Of a stretch of DNA of 64,000 nt, positions 47,548 to 63,929 are shown in pieces. The DNA lies in contig NZ_RQEY01000001.1 of assembly GCF_004770105.1 (NCBI RefSeq), positions 261,860-325,859 of the forward strand. The letters are read 5' to 3'. The DNA comes from Leptospira andrefontaineae (GTDB taxonomy: Bacteria > Spirochaetota > Leptospiria > Leptospirales > Leptospiraceae). Position 1 is the first letter of the stretch. Each line of letters opens with the position of its first letter. Below the pieces are notes generated by a model. That model searched no databases, had not been told where the DNA came from, and saw only the letters and a list, made by a program, of their open reading frames with translations. A program made the position numbers and the translations under genes.

Positions 47548-48675
47548 TTAAGGAATTAATTTAGTAGGAATGTCCTTTTTATCAATTTCCTTTCTTTGAG
47601 TCTTATTCTGTCCATGTCTATAATCCGAAATGGCTTGATAAACGGATTTTCTAACTCGATTAATTCCACCTAGAGGCTTATGTTCTTGGAGAGAATGCCA
47701 AGGAGTATAGGATACGTTTTCACAAAGAGAATCCATTTTCTCATTCGTAAATTCCTGCTTAGGGATCAGAATTTCAGCAACAGGATAGAATGGAGAAACT
47801 TCTTCATCCCAAACAACTGCAGGATCTTCTACAGGCATTAGTTTAGGATCTTTTTGGACTTGGACCATAAAAGTAAAACAAGCGGAAGATTCTTTCAGTT
47901 GTTTACTCATCACTTCTCTTAGATAATTTTCAGCAGGACTATCCGGTATTTCCGATTTAGTATCTGCACATGGTTTTACGGAGTATTTCACCGCTTTCCC
48001 TTCTCCAAATGCGTACGGTGTTGTAGACCAATAACGAATTTCTAATGGACTTGTGATTTTTTTACCACGGATAGCTCTTACTTTTGAAAGACCGCCTAGT
48101 TTCCAACTAAATGGATTCCAACCGAAAAAGTAAGAACCTGGTTTGCCTGCAAATGCTGCTTCGAATAAAGCAAGGTATTCATCCGGTGCACCCACAGGAA
48201 GAACTGGATGATTGATCAACAGAAAATCATGGGTCTTTTCTTGTGCTTCTTCAGCTAAGATCTTTTTTCCGGGAACATCGAAAAGTTTAATACCGATCCC
48301 ACGAATATCTCCTTCCAAGTCTGCTTTCGGTTTTTGAGATCCGTTAGAAAAGCGAACCAAACCTTGATACGATTTTCCAGGTTGGAAAACTCCCAATTTA
48401 TATTGCGGATCTAGATCTTTTTTTACGGTAAAGTTAACAGCCATACATCCATGATGTTTTGGATGTGCATCTCTTCTTACAACAGCTCCGTCCTTATAGG
48501 ATTCTTTAAGCGAAGTTAAAGTGAGTTCTAAAGTCCGTTTAGCTATAGATTCTTCTTCAGGAAAAGGGTATTCTTTTCCCAGTTCGACGGAATCCGGGAT
48601 TTTTACGTATGGTCCCCCACAGGAAAAAGAGAATATTAGAAAGGATAGATATAAGATAGAAAGTTTTTGTCCCAT
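47548..48675 (-). CDS. Catalase-like heme lipoprotein
   Basis: 375 aa from ATG 48675 (MGQKLSILYLSFLIFSFSC, lipobox FSFSC). A longer reading of the frame to 48939 would overlap rpsG and its terminator and is rejected. Catalase-family motifs: RRDAHPKHHGCMAV (His), LVRFSNGSQKPKADLEGDIRGIGIKLFD, HDFLLINHPVLPVG, and a C-terminal RVRKSVYQAISDYRHGQN near the proximal Tyr. Shorter than classical catalases and lipid-anchored, so it may be a peroxidase-like heme protein of the envelope rather than a cytoplasmic catalase. Confidence 0.82.
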   Translation of the reverse strand: MGQKLSILYLSFLIFSFSCGGPYVKIPDSVELGKEYPFPEEESIAKRTLELTLTSLKESYKDGAVVRRDAHPKHHGCMAVNFTVKKDLDPQYKLGVFQPGKSYQGLVRFSNGSQKPKADLEGDIRGIGIKLFDVPGKKILAEEAQEKTHDFLLINHPVLPVGAPDEYLALFEAAFAGKPGSYFFGWNPFSWKLGGLSKVRAIRGKKITSPLEIRYWSTTPYAFGEGKAVKYSVKPCADTKSEIPDSPAENYLREVMSKQLKESSACFTFMVQVQKDPKLMPVEDPAVVWDEEVSPFYPVAEILIPKQEFTNEKMDSLCENVSYTPWHSLQEHKPLGGINRVRKSVYQAISDYRHGQNKTQRKEIDKKDIPTKLIP

Positions 48676-48746
48676 GGCCTGATTCTGACCCGAGAAATTC
48701 TTTTGTCCATATAAAAGATGCAGCGAATCTAGTAGGGTTTGGAGAA

Positions 48747-48774
48747 ATAAAAAAGGGACTCTATGTCGAGTCCC
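48747..48774 (-). terminator. Rho-independent terminator of the rpoBC-str unit
   Basis: Minus-strand stem GGGACTC/GAGTCCC (48774-48755), loop GACATA, then TTTTTTATTT. About 50 bp after the rpsG stop. A second hairpin (GCGGT at 48791-48795, ACCGC at 48804-48808) precedes it. Confidence 0.9.
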
Positions 48775-48826
48775 TTCATTAAACTTGCCCGCGGTCTCAT
48801 GCAACCGCGAACTATTTAAAAGATTC

Positions 48827-49300
48827 TTACCAGCGATAGTGGCTGAATGCTTTGTTAGCATCTGCCATTTTACGGATATCTTCTTTCTTCTTGATTGCAG
48901 CTCCGGTGCCTTTTTGAGCCTCGATAAATTCTGCAGCAAGCTTGTTCGCCATTCCTTTTTCGTTTCTGTCCCTGGAATAACGGATCAACCATCTGATTCC
49001 AAGAGCTAAACGTCTTTCAGGGCGAACTTCGATAGGAACTTGGTAAGTCACACCACCTACTCGGCGGGATTTTACTTCCACTTGTGGTTTAACGTTTTCT
49101 AATGCTTCTTTAAAAGTAACGTAAGGATCATTTCCTGTCTTTTTTTGGATCAGATCCAGAGCGTCATAAAACAAAGATTCCGCTACGGATTTTTTTCCGT
49201 CCAACATCAAGCAGTTGATAAACTTCGCGATGTTTGCATCTCCATAAACCGAATCCGGTTGGATCTTGCGTGGTTCTACTTTTCCTCTTCTTCTAGACAT
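48827..49300 (-). CDS. rpsG: Ribosomal protein S7
   Basis: 157 aa. [21 protein letters not shown], then [25 protein letters not shown] and the C-terminal FSHYRW. Primary binder of the 16S 3' domain. Eleven bp after rpsL. No fusA follows, unlike the str operon of many bacteria: a terminator comes next. Confidence 0.98.
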   Translation of the reverse strand: MSRRRGKVEPRKIQPDSVYGDANIAKFINCLMLDGKKSVAESLFYDALDLIQKKTGNDPYVTFKEALENVKPQVEVKSRRVGGVTYQVPIEVRPERRLALGIRWLIRYSRDRNEKGMANKLAAEFIEAQKGTGAAIKKKEDIRKMADANKAFSHYRW

Positions 49301-49311
49301 TCCTAACTCCC

Positions 49312-49686
49312 TTACGCCTTAGGTTTTTTCGTTCCATACTTAGAACGACTCTTACGACGTTTATCGATACCGAGAGTATCCAAGGTACCACGGATAATAT
49401 GATAACGAACCCCTGGAAGGTCTTTTACCCTTCCCCCGCGGATAAGAACAACGTTGTGCTCTTGCAGGTTATGTCCCTCTCCGGGAATATAAGCGGTCAC
49501 TTCAATACCGGTTGTTAAACGAACCCTTGCAACTTTTCTCAAAGCTGAGTTCGGTTTTTTCGGTGTGAAGGTAGTCACCTTCGTGCACACTCCCCGACGC
49601 TGCGGGCTACTTTTTAATGCAGGAGATTTAGATTTGTTAACCTGTTTCTTCCTGCCGTGACGTATAAGTTGGCTAATTGTAGGCAT
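49312..49686 (-). CDS. rpsL: Ribosomal protein S12
   Basis: 124 aa. [14 protein letters not shown] and the decoding-site loops [11 protein letters not shown] and [13 protein letters not shown]. The Lys residues corresponding to the classical streptomycin-resistance sites are unmutated. A 75-bp leader after rpoC contains a stem-loop. Confidence 0.98.
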   Translation of the reverse strand: MPTISQLIRHGRKKQVNKSKSPALKSSPQRRGVCTKVTTFTPKKPNSALRKVARVRLTTGIEVTAYIPGEGHNLQEHNVVLIRGGRVKDLPGVRYHIIRGTLDTLGIDKRRKSRSKYGTKKPKA

Positions 49687-49702
49687 GAGTTTCTTCTTTT
49701 TA

Positions 49703-49742
49703 GCAGGCCGGTGACCTATTTTACCAGTTCTACCGACCCTGC
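49703..49742 (-). promoter_or_regulatory. Stem-loop in the rpoC-rpsL gap
   Basis: GCAGG (49703-49707) pairs with CCTGC (49738-49742) and CGGT (49709-49712) with ACCG (49732-49735). It lies about 17 bp upstream of the rpsL ATG, with no U-tract. Could be a leader structure or processing site. Confidence 0.4.
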
Positions 49743-49761
49743 TCTATTGTAAAGCTTTCCT

Positions 49762-53967
<4,206 letters not shown>

Positions 53968-53979
53968 GCTACCTTACCC

Positions 53980-57660
<3,681 letters not shown>

Positions 57661-57714
57661 TCGTGTGCTCCCTGGGATGATGGAAAATTATAACTGCGCG
57701 AAAAAATGCAATAA

Positions 57715-57742
57715 GGCAAGGAAGTACGCTGGCCTCCTTGCC
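57715..57742 (-). promoter_or_regulatory. Stem-loop 2 in the rplL-rpoB gap (attenuator-like)
   Basis: GGCAAGGA (57715-57722) pairs with TCCTTGCC (57735-57742), 12-nt loop. On the minus strand TTATTGCATTTTTTC follows, so it resembles a partial terminator. Position matches the attenuator known between rplL and rpoB in Escherichia coli. Confidence 0.65.
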
Positions 57743-57757
57743 TGAGTGAAAGGATTG

Positions 57758-57798
57758 TAATCAGATATCGAGGAGACAAAGCCTCGGCTCCCTGATTA
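57758..57798 (-). promoter_or_regulatory. Stem-loop 1 overlapping the rplL stop codon
   Basis: Outer arms TAATCAG (57758-57764) and CTGATTA (57792-57798), inner arms CGAGG (57769-57773) and CCTCG (57782-57786). The outer arm contains the rplL stop codon (57796-57798). May be an RNase III-type processing or stabilising structure. Confidence 0.55.
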
Positions 57799-58179
57799 GA
57801 CAGCCTTAAGTTCGATTTGAGCTCCGACAGCTTCTAATTTCTTTTTAATGTCGTCAGCTTCTGCTTTCGCAACGCCGTCTTTAACAGACTTTCCGCCAGC
57901 TTCTACTAGATCTTTTGCTTCTTTCAAGCCAAGACCAGTGATCTCGCGAACAACCTTGATAACTTCGATTTTTTTATCGCCGAAACCTTTCAATACAACG
58001 TTGAAGGAAGCAGGCTCATCTGCTGCCGCTGCTGCTCCACCTGCTGGTGCTGCTGCAGCTACTGCTACTGGAGCCGCTGCGGAAATTCCGAACTTCTCCT
58101 CCATTTTTTTAACTAGGTCGGCTGCTTCCACAAGGGTAAGTTTGCCAAGTTGCTCTAATAACGCTTCAGTGGTAGACAT
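57796..58179 (-). CDS. rplL: Ribosomal protein L7/L12
   Basis: 127 aa. N-terminal dimer domain ([20 protein letters not shown]), Ala-rich hinge ([16 protein letters not shown]) and C-terminal GTPase-contact domain ([25 protein letters not shown] block). Stalk protein. 49 bp after rplJ. Confidence 0.98.
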   Translation of the reverse strand: MSTTEALLEQLGKLTLVEAADLVKKMEEKFGISAAAPVAVAAAAPAGGAAAAADEPASFNVVLKGFGDKKIEVIKVVREITGLGLKEAKDLVEAGGKSVKDGVAKAEADDIKKKLEAVGAQIELKAV

Positions 58180-58228
58180 AGGGTGCTCCTTTGATTCCGT
58201 TTGGTCCTTTTAACTACTAAATTAGTTC

Positions 58229-58762
58229 TTACTGATTGTTCTTCTCTGCCGCTGCTTGGATAGCACGTGCGAGTCCTGCGATAATTTGGTTCAGACCAGA
58301 AGCGATACTTCTTGCCGGACCATTGATACCGCCCGCGATTTGAGCCAATAGTTGCTCTCTCGAAGGAAGACCTGCGATTGCTTCCACGCCCTCTCCGTCT
58401 AGAACGGATCCGTCCAAGTATCCCGCTTTCAGAATAAGATTCTTATTCGTCTTTGCGAATTCTTTTAGGACCTTCGCTGCATTCGGAAGGTTTGCATCAG
58501 AGAAAATCGCCGCTAGAGGTCCTTGATATTCGGATCCAAAGGCGATGTTCTTATCCTTATGCTTCTCGGATTCTTTAAGTGCGAGTAGAAAGAGATTGTT
58601 CTTGATCACTTTCATCTCGGATCCTTCTTTACGAAGTTTCGCGCGAAGATTTGTGATCTCTTCTACTGTGAGTCCGCTGTAGCTGGCTAGGATAAAGTCG
58701 CTACGTTTTTCTAATCTGCCTTTTAATTCGGCAACTGCTTCAATTTTTTCCTGGCTGGGCAT
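58229..58762 (-). CDS. rplJ: Ribosomal protein L10
   Basis: 177 aa. N-terminal [35 protein letters not shown] and [23 protein letters not shown]-terminal helix for L7/L12 dimers ([18 protein letters not shown]). Anchors the stalk. 26 bp after the rplA stop. Confidence 0.97.
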   Translation of the reverse strand: MPSQEKIEAVAELKGRLEKRSDFILASYSGLTVEEITNLRAKLRKEGSEMKVIKNNLFLLALKESEKHKDKNIAFGSEYQGPLAAIFSDANLPNAAKVLKEFAKTNKNLILKAGYLDGSVLDGEGVEAIAGLPSREQLLAQIAGGINGPARSIASGLNQIIAGLARAIQAAAEKNNQ

Positions 58763-58788
58763 TGTTCCTACTCCCGTCTACTACATCC

Positions 58789-59481
<693 letters not shown>

Positions 59482-59484
59482 GAA

Positions 59485-59913
59485 TTAACCCTCTACCGTA
59501 ACGCCCATAGAACGACAAGTTCCAGCGATAATTTGAACAGCTGCGTCCAGATCGTTCGCGTTTAAGTCTTCCATTTTGGTTTTAGCAATTTCTTCTAATT
59601 GCTTACGAGAAATCTTCCCAACCTTAGTGGTATGAGGAGTTGCGGAACCAGACTCTAATCCGATCGCTTTCTTAACAAGAAGAGCTGCCGGAGGAGACTT
59701 GGTAATGAATGTAAAACTCCTGTCGGAGAATACTGTGATTACAACAGGAAGTTTGTACCCGATTTGGGACTTACTTCTTTCGTTGAACTGCTTGCAGAAC
59801 TCCATGATGTTCAATCCTGCCTGACCGAGAGCCGGTCCGACTGGAGGAGCAGGGTTGGCCTTACCGGCTTCAACCTGGAGCTTAATCTGCTTTACTACTT
59901 TTTTTGCTGCCAT
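59485..59913 (-). CDS. rplK: Ribosomal protein L11
   Basis: 142 aa. [38 protein letters not shown] (proline-rich loop of the thiostrepton site) and [12 protein letters not shown] at the end. GTPase-centre protein. 41 bp after the nusG stop. Confidence 0.98.
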   Translation of the reverse strand: MAAKKVVKQIKLQVEAGKANPAPPVGPALGQAGLNIMEFCKQFNERSKSQIGYKLPVVITVFSDRSFTFITKSPPAALLVKKAIGLESGSATPHTTKVGKISRKQLEEIAKTKMEDLNANDLDAAVQIIAGTCRSMGVTVEG

Positions 59914-59954
59914 TGGCGAAACACCTTATTTGTTTCTCCCGGTTCTCCCACCGG

Positions 59955-60503
59955 TCAAGGTTCGGTTTTGACCTGTAGATAATCTAATTCCACAGGGGTA
60001 GAGCGTCCGAAAATCTCTACCTTCACTCTGAGTCTTCCTTTGTCCGGGAAGATCTCGTCTACGACTCCAGTAAAATTCGCGAAAGGGCCATCGATAATCT
60101 TCAGGCTATCTCCCACTTTAAACAACAATCTAGGAGTAACTGGCTCCTCAGATTGGAACTCTCCGGTTTCCGCGAAAAGATTTTTCACTTCATCTACGGA
60201 AAGAGGTTCAGGTCCTCCGTCTTTTGATCCTACAAAAGTAGAAACAGAAGGAAGACTTTGGATCATGAAGCGAAGGTCTTCGTCCATATCCATTTCAACA
60301 AGAACATAGCCCGGCATAAGTTTCTTCTTAGTGACCTTCTTTTTGCCGTTCTTCATCTCGGCGACTTCCATGGTAGGAATACGCACTTGAGAAATCTTCT
60401 CCTCCAGCTTACGCTGTTGGATCAGCTTTTCCAGATTTTTCTGGACCTTATTCTCGTGACCGGAATAAGTCTGTAACGCATACCATTTCAAATCAGCCAT
60501 CAT
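59955..60503 (-). CDS. nusG: Transcription factor NusG
   Basis: 182 aa from ATG 60503 (MMADLKWYALQTYSGHENKV). A GTG at 60509 has a closer AGGA site and is a possible start. NGN domain (WYALQTYSGHE, MPGYVLVEMDM), linker, then KOW domain (GDSLKIIDGPFANFTGVVDEI). Couples RNA polymerase with Rho or the ribosome. 17 bp after secE. Confidence 0.97.
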   Translation of the reverse strand: MMADLKWYALQTYSGHENKVQKNLEKLIQQRKLEEKISQVRIPTMEVAEMKNGKKKVTKKKLMPGYVLVEMDMDEDLRFMIQSLPSVSTFVGSKDGGPEPLSVDEVKNLFAETGEFQSEEPVTPRLLFKVGDSLKIIDGPFANFTGVVDEIFPDKGRLRVKVEIFGRSTPVELDYLQVKTEP

Positions 60504-60525
60504 AATCACACTTTATCCTAAGTTC

Positions 60526-60708
60526 TTACAGATTCCAGAATCCGGTAAGAAGCTTCACAAACGCAGTATCCGAAAAGAATAGGAAAGCAGAGAAAAATAA
60601 CACTGTGACTAGAACTACGATGGTGGACTGCATCACCTCTTGTCTATTCGGCCACTGAACTTTTTTTAGTTCTTCTCTACATTCTTGTATAAATGCGCCA
60701 AACTTCAC
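60526..60708 (-). CDS. secE: Preprotein translocase subunit SecE
   Basis: 60 aa, single-helix short Sec[24 protein letters not shown] is the conserved amphipathic motif, followed by one membrane segment ([20 protein letters not shown]). Partner of SecY (7987-9369). Between tRNA-Trp and nusG, as in many bacteria. Confidence 0.97.
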   Translation of the reverse strand: MKFGAFIQECREELKKVQWPNRQEVMQSTIVVLVTVLFFSAFLFFSDTAFVKLLTGFWNL

Positions 60709-60752
60709 TAATTAATCCTTCCTAAATCTCAAAGAACCTGCGGAAAAAACTC

Positions 60753-60823
<71 letters not shown>

Positions 60824-60831
60824 ATTCGAAC

Positions 60832-60906
<75 letters not shown>

Positions 60907-60945
60907 TGTCTATCTACCCGCTCCCAGAAGAGGAGCTAGAAATAC

Positions 60946-60975
60946 ACAGTATTTTTACCCAGGGTCCCTGGTCAA
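60946..60975 (-). promoter_or_regulatory. Candidate promoter of the tRNA-Thr/tRNA-Trp/secE/nusG unit
   Basis: Minus strand TTGACC (60975-60970), 18-bp spacer, TACTGT (60951-60946), about 40 bp before tRNA-Thr. A GCTCC/GGAGC mini-hairpin follows. Confidence 0.55.
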
Positions 60976-61192
60976 GGTTTTAGCCGAGATTCCCAGCCTG
61001 ATGGCATTATTTATGCAAGGAAGAGAAATTTTTGCCAAGCATCGCTCTGCTTCGGTGTGATGTCCATGTTTTTATGTGACATAATAGAACAAGTCATAAG
61101 GTGAGAAGGGTTCGTACTTTCTAAATTTCTACTCCAGGTCGCAAGGTGGAATAACATTTACGCTCCAGAATCAATTTTCCGTCCCTACTCAC

Positions 61193-61221
61193 TTGACATA
61201 TGGCATATTACGCCATATATT
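61193..61221 (+). promoter_or_regulatory. vapBC promoter with operator palindrome in the spacer
   Basis: TTGACA (61193-61198), 17-bp spacer, TATATT (61216-61221). The spacer contains ATATGGC (61198-61204) and GCCATAT (61212-61218), a perfect 7-bp dyad with a 7-bp centre. The expected start point falls at about 61228, i.e. at the vapB ATG, so the mRNA may be leaderless; no ribosome-binding site is seen. Confidence 0.65.
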
Positions 61222-61228
61222 ACCATAT

Positions 61229-61432
61229 ATGATAGCTGTCAAAACCACCTTATATATCCCAGACGAGCTGATCTCTAGTGCACAGGACTATACAGGGATC
61301 CTAGAAAAGACACGTCTCGTGCAAGAGGGATTGCGCGCACTTATTCGGGAAAAATCAGCAGAAAGAATGGCTCTACTAGGGGGAAGTGATCCAAAAGCAG
61401 AAGGACCTACCCGTAAAAAAATCTCTAAATGA
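61229..61432 (+). CDS. vapB: VapB-type antitoxin
   Basis: 67 aa from ATG 61229 (MIAVKTTLYIPDELISSAQD). A longer frame to a TTG at 61193 would include the -35 box and is rejected. N-terminal strand plus helix of a small DNA-binding antitoxin, with the C-terminal part (KSAERMALLGGSDPKAEG) expected to wrap VapC. Stop overlaps the vapC start by 4 bp. Confidence 0.88.
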   Translation: MIAVKTTLYIPDELISSAQDYTGILEKTRLVQEGLRALIREKSAERMALLGGSDPKAEGPTRKKISK

Positions 61433-61800
61433 GTGCAGTGCTCGTAGATACTTCCGTTTGGATCAATCATCTACGTAGATCGGATCCCAAACTGGTAGAA
61501 CTTCTTCACCAAGGCTTAGTTCGACGTCATCCTATGGTAGAAGGAGAACTCAGTTTGGGAAATTTTAAGAACAAGAACTCTTTTCTAACTGAATATGCCC
61601 AATTAAAAGAAGTTCCGATCGCAAACCATAAAGAGACTATGATCTTTTCAGAAAGAAATTCACTGGCTGGGCTCGGAATCGGCTGGATAGATGCACATTT
61701 GCTTGCAAGCTGTGTATTAGGAAGTGCAAAATTATATTCTGCAGACCTATCTTTAGTAAAGGCTGCGGAGAAGGTTGGCATCGCGGAAATTACAGCATGA
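61429..61800 (+). CDS. vapC: VapC-type PIN-domain toxin ribonuclease
   Basis: 123 aa. PIN acidic residues in order: Asp7 (VLVDTSVWINHL), Glu (MVEGELSL), Asp (GWIDAHLLAS) and Asp (YSADLSLV). Expected to cleave RNA, often tRNA, when free of VapB. 4-bp overlap with the AraC-type gene downstream. Confidence 0.92.
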   Translation: MSAVLVDTSVWINHLRRSDPKLVELLHQGLVRRHPMVEGELSLGNFKNKNSFLTEYAQLKEVPIANHKETMIFSERNSLAGLGIGWIDAHLLASCVLGSAKLYSADLSLVKAAEKVGIAEITA

Positions 61801-62912
61801 ATGAGTTCGGAACCCAATCTTATACTTCCCTATTTTTAGTTTTTTCGATCGGACTAGCATTTTTATTTTCTCTGGGAGAAATATTTTCTTCTCCCAAGGG
61901 AGAAAAACAAAACCTACTCGCCTTTATTTTCCTATTAGTGGGGCTCTTTCTTATACATGCATTTTTAATTACATGCAAAATGATCGTACGTTTTCCCGGC
62001 TTGTATCTAACCCATCTTCCTATATCTGCGCTTATGGGTCCTTTTATAGAACGTTATCTTCTCCTTGCCATGGGAAACACTCCTGAATCAAAAAAAATTT
62101 TCTATCTGAAGATGCTTCCCGCTATTGCAATATTTCTATGGATGTCTAATTTCTATTTTTCAGGCGGTATAGAAAAGATCGAATTACTCAAAGATCTACA
62201 GACCACCGGCCTTCCTTTATTTTTAAAAATCCCAGTATTAAGCACACTTGGACTCATGTTCGTATTCTTACTTTCTACATTCTATCGTTTGTTTTCTGGT
62301 TTTAGATTCTCAGTTATATACAAGGACCCAAGAATGCTTACGATCTTCGGAGTAAGCGTTTGTATTTTGATCATTCTATTATACGGAGCTATTTCGGTAT
62401 CGTTAGGATCTATCAGAGGTTTAGAAGGAGTTGGTTCTTTAGTAGGGATCTTTTTATGTTCTTTGTACATTCTACGCCAAGGATACCCCGAATTTTTCTT
62501 AGAAGTGCAAAGAGTAGTAGAAGAAGAGAAAAAGTATAGAGCCTCGCAACTAAACGGACTAGACCTAGAGAATATCAAACAAAATCTAGAAGATCTCTTC
62601 CAAAGGGAGAAGGTATTCTTAAAGGAGGATCTGACCCTAGGATTTTTGGCAGGTAAATTAGAGATCAGCACTCACCAACTTTCGGAATATCTGAACAACG
62701 AAATTGGAAAAAATTTCTTTCAATTATTGAATGAATACAGGGTGCAAGAAGCCAAAAAGAAAATAGAATCGGATCCTGCGGAAGTTTTATTATCCATAGC
62801 CTACTCCTCAGGATTTGGCTCCAAATCCGCTTTTAATGAGGTTTTCCGAAAGGAGACCGGATTCACACCTTCCGAATACAGAAATAAAATCCGCAAAAAT
62901 AAGTCCAAATAG
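61797..62912 (+). CDS. Membrane-anchored AraC-type regulator
   Basis: 371 aa. Seven hydrophobic segments in residues ~8-235, then a cytoplasmic linker and an AraC/XylS HTH (LAGKLEISTHQLSEYLNNEIGKN, then IAYSSGFGSKSAFNEVFRKETGFTPSEY). Such receptors sense a ligand at the membrane and act on nearby promoters. The start overlaps vapC by 4 bp (ATGA), so translation is coupled. Two copies of a symmetric site follow at 62913-62966, upstream of the desaturase gene. Confidence 0.9.
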   Translation: MNEFGTQSYTSLFLVFSIGLAFLFSLGEIFSSPKGEKQNLLAFIFLLVGLFLIHAFLITCKMIVRFPGLYLTHLPISALMGPFIERYLLLAMGNTPESKKIFYLKMLPAIAIFLWMSNFYFSGGIEKIELLKDLQTTGLPLFLKIPVLSTLGLMFVFLLSTFYRLFSGFRFSVIYKDPRMLTIFGVSVCILIILLYGAISVSLGSIRGLEGVGSLVGIFLCSLYILRQGYPEFFLEVQRVVEEEKKYRASQLNGLDLENIKQNLEDLFQREKVFLKEDLTLGFLAGKLEISTHQLSEYLNNEIGKNFFQLLNEYRVQEAKKKIESDPAEVLLSIAYSSGFGSKSAFNEVFRKETGFTPSEYRNKIRKNKSK

Positions 62913-62966
62913 TCCGTTTCGATCGGTCTGGACGTATATTTTATTCCGCTCCGATCGGGGAGGACG
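62913..62966. promoter_or_regulatory. Two symmetric sites, TCC-N4-CGATCG-N4-GGA, 32 bp apart
   Basis: Copy 1: TCC 62913-62915, CGATCG 62920-62925, GGA 62930-62932. Copy 2: TCC 62945-62947, CGATCG 62952-62957, GGA 62962-62964. Both also share TCCG and the run CGATCGGnnnGGACG. Spacing is 32 bp, about three helical turns. A partial GATCGG recurs at 63002-63007 beside the desaturase ribosome-binding site. Likely operator of the upstream AraC-type protein acting on the desaturase gene. Confidence 0.7.
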
Positions 62967-63014
62967 ATTTCTTTCTCCTTCTGTCGTAAACTGAATACAG
63001 AGATCGGAGGAAAA

Positions 63015-63854
63015 ATGGCAATCAACGCTTGTGATTTCGGTTGGGAATGTGTTCGGAATTTCGGACTATTCCAACTTTCAATGAACTTTATCAGATACTA
63101 TCCTTTAGCAGGACTTGCATTCTTCATATTCTGGGTTTGGAAAAAAGGATACTTTGAGAAGTATCGTATCCAGAAAAATTTCCCAAAATGGGAGAAGGTA
63201 GTATACGAGATCAAACAATCTGCGGTTACAATGGTAATGTTCAGCTTGGTTGCAGTTGTTTCTTTCAGCCTTCAAAAATTAGGTTATCTACCTAGAGCAC
63301 TCTATTTCGATATCTCGGAAAGAGGTTGGGCTTACGCGATCTTAAGTTATATCTTGATCACTGTTTGGCATGAGACTTGGTTTTATTGGGCTCATAGGTT
63401 AATGCATCATAAAAAAGTTTATAGTTTCGTGCATGCAATCCATCATAAATCCGTAAACCCTTCTCCTTTAGCAGCATATAATTTTCATTGGGCAGAAGCT
63501 TTTCTAGAAGCGATTTATGTTGTGCCATTCATCAGCCTGGTTCCGATCCATTTCGGAGTATTTATATTCCATACATTCTACGCGATGGTCATGAATATTT
63601 GGTGGCATCTCGGATATGAATTTTTCCCAAAAGGTTGGGCAAGTCATCCGATCACAAAATGGATCAACACTTCTACCCATCATAATCTTCATCACCAAAA
63701 GTTTCATGGGAACTATAGCCTCTATTTCAATTTTTGGGATAGGATCATGGGGACAAATTTCCCGAATTACGAAACCTATTTTGATGAGGTAGCAGAGAAG
63801 AAGGAAGATTATTCAAAAACCCCTGTAACATCCGAGATAGGATTTGCGAAATAG
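63015..63854 (+). CDS. Sterol desaturase/fatty acid hydroxylase family protein (copy 2)
   Basis: 279 aa, about two-thirds identical by eye to the copy at 45172-46008, with the same His motifs (HETWFYWAHR, MHHKK, HAIHHKS, HNLHHQKFHGNY). Strong ribosome-binding site GGAGG 5 bp before the ATG. Placed after a membrane AraC regulator and a pair of operator-like sites; ended by a strong terminator. Confidence 0.93.
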   Translation: MAINACDFGWECVRNFGLFQLSMNFIRYYPLAGLAFFIFWVWKKGYFEKYRIQKNFPKWEKVVYEIKQSAVTMVMFSLVAVVSFSLQKLGYLPRALYFDISERGWAYAILSYILITVWHETWFYWAHRLMHHKKVYSFVHAIHHKSVNPSPLAAYNFHWAEAFLEAIYVVPFISLVPIHFGVFIFHTFYAMVMNIWWHLGYEFFPKGWASHPITKWINTSTHHNLHHQKFHGNYSLYFNFWDRIMGTNFPNYETYFDEVAEKKEDYSKTPVTSEIGFAK

Positions 63855-63887
63855 ATTTCCTCAATTAAATTTTCATTAGCTCAAACT

Positions 63888-63918
63888 GGAAACCGAGTCT
63901 CCTCGGTTTCCTTTTTTT
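63888..63918 (+). terminator. Rho-independent terminator
   Basis: 10-bp stem GGAAACCGAG / CTCGGTTTCC, loop TCTC, then TTTTTTT. 33 bp after the desaturase stop; convergent with the gene at the right edge. Confidence 0.93.
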
Positions 63919-63929
63919 GTATCTAAGAC

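Noticed and set aside
47548..48939. Longer catalase-like frame starting at 48939
   Set aside because: It would run through the rpsG terminator and part of rpsG; the lipoprotein signal starts at 48675.
61193..61432. VapB from a TTG at 61193
   Set aside because: This codon is part of the -35 box, and VapB similarity begins at ATG 61229.
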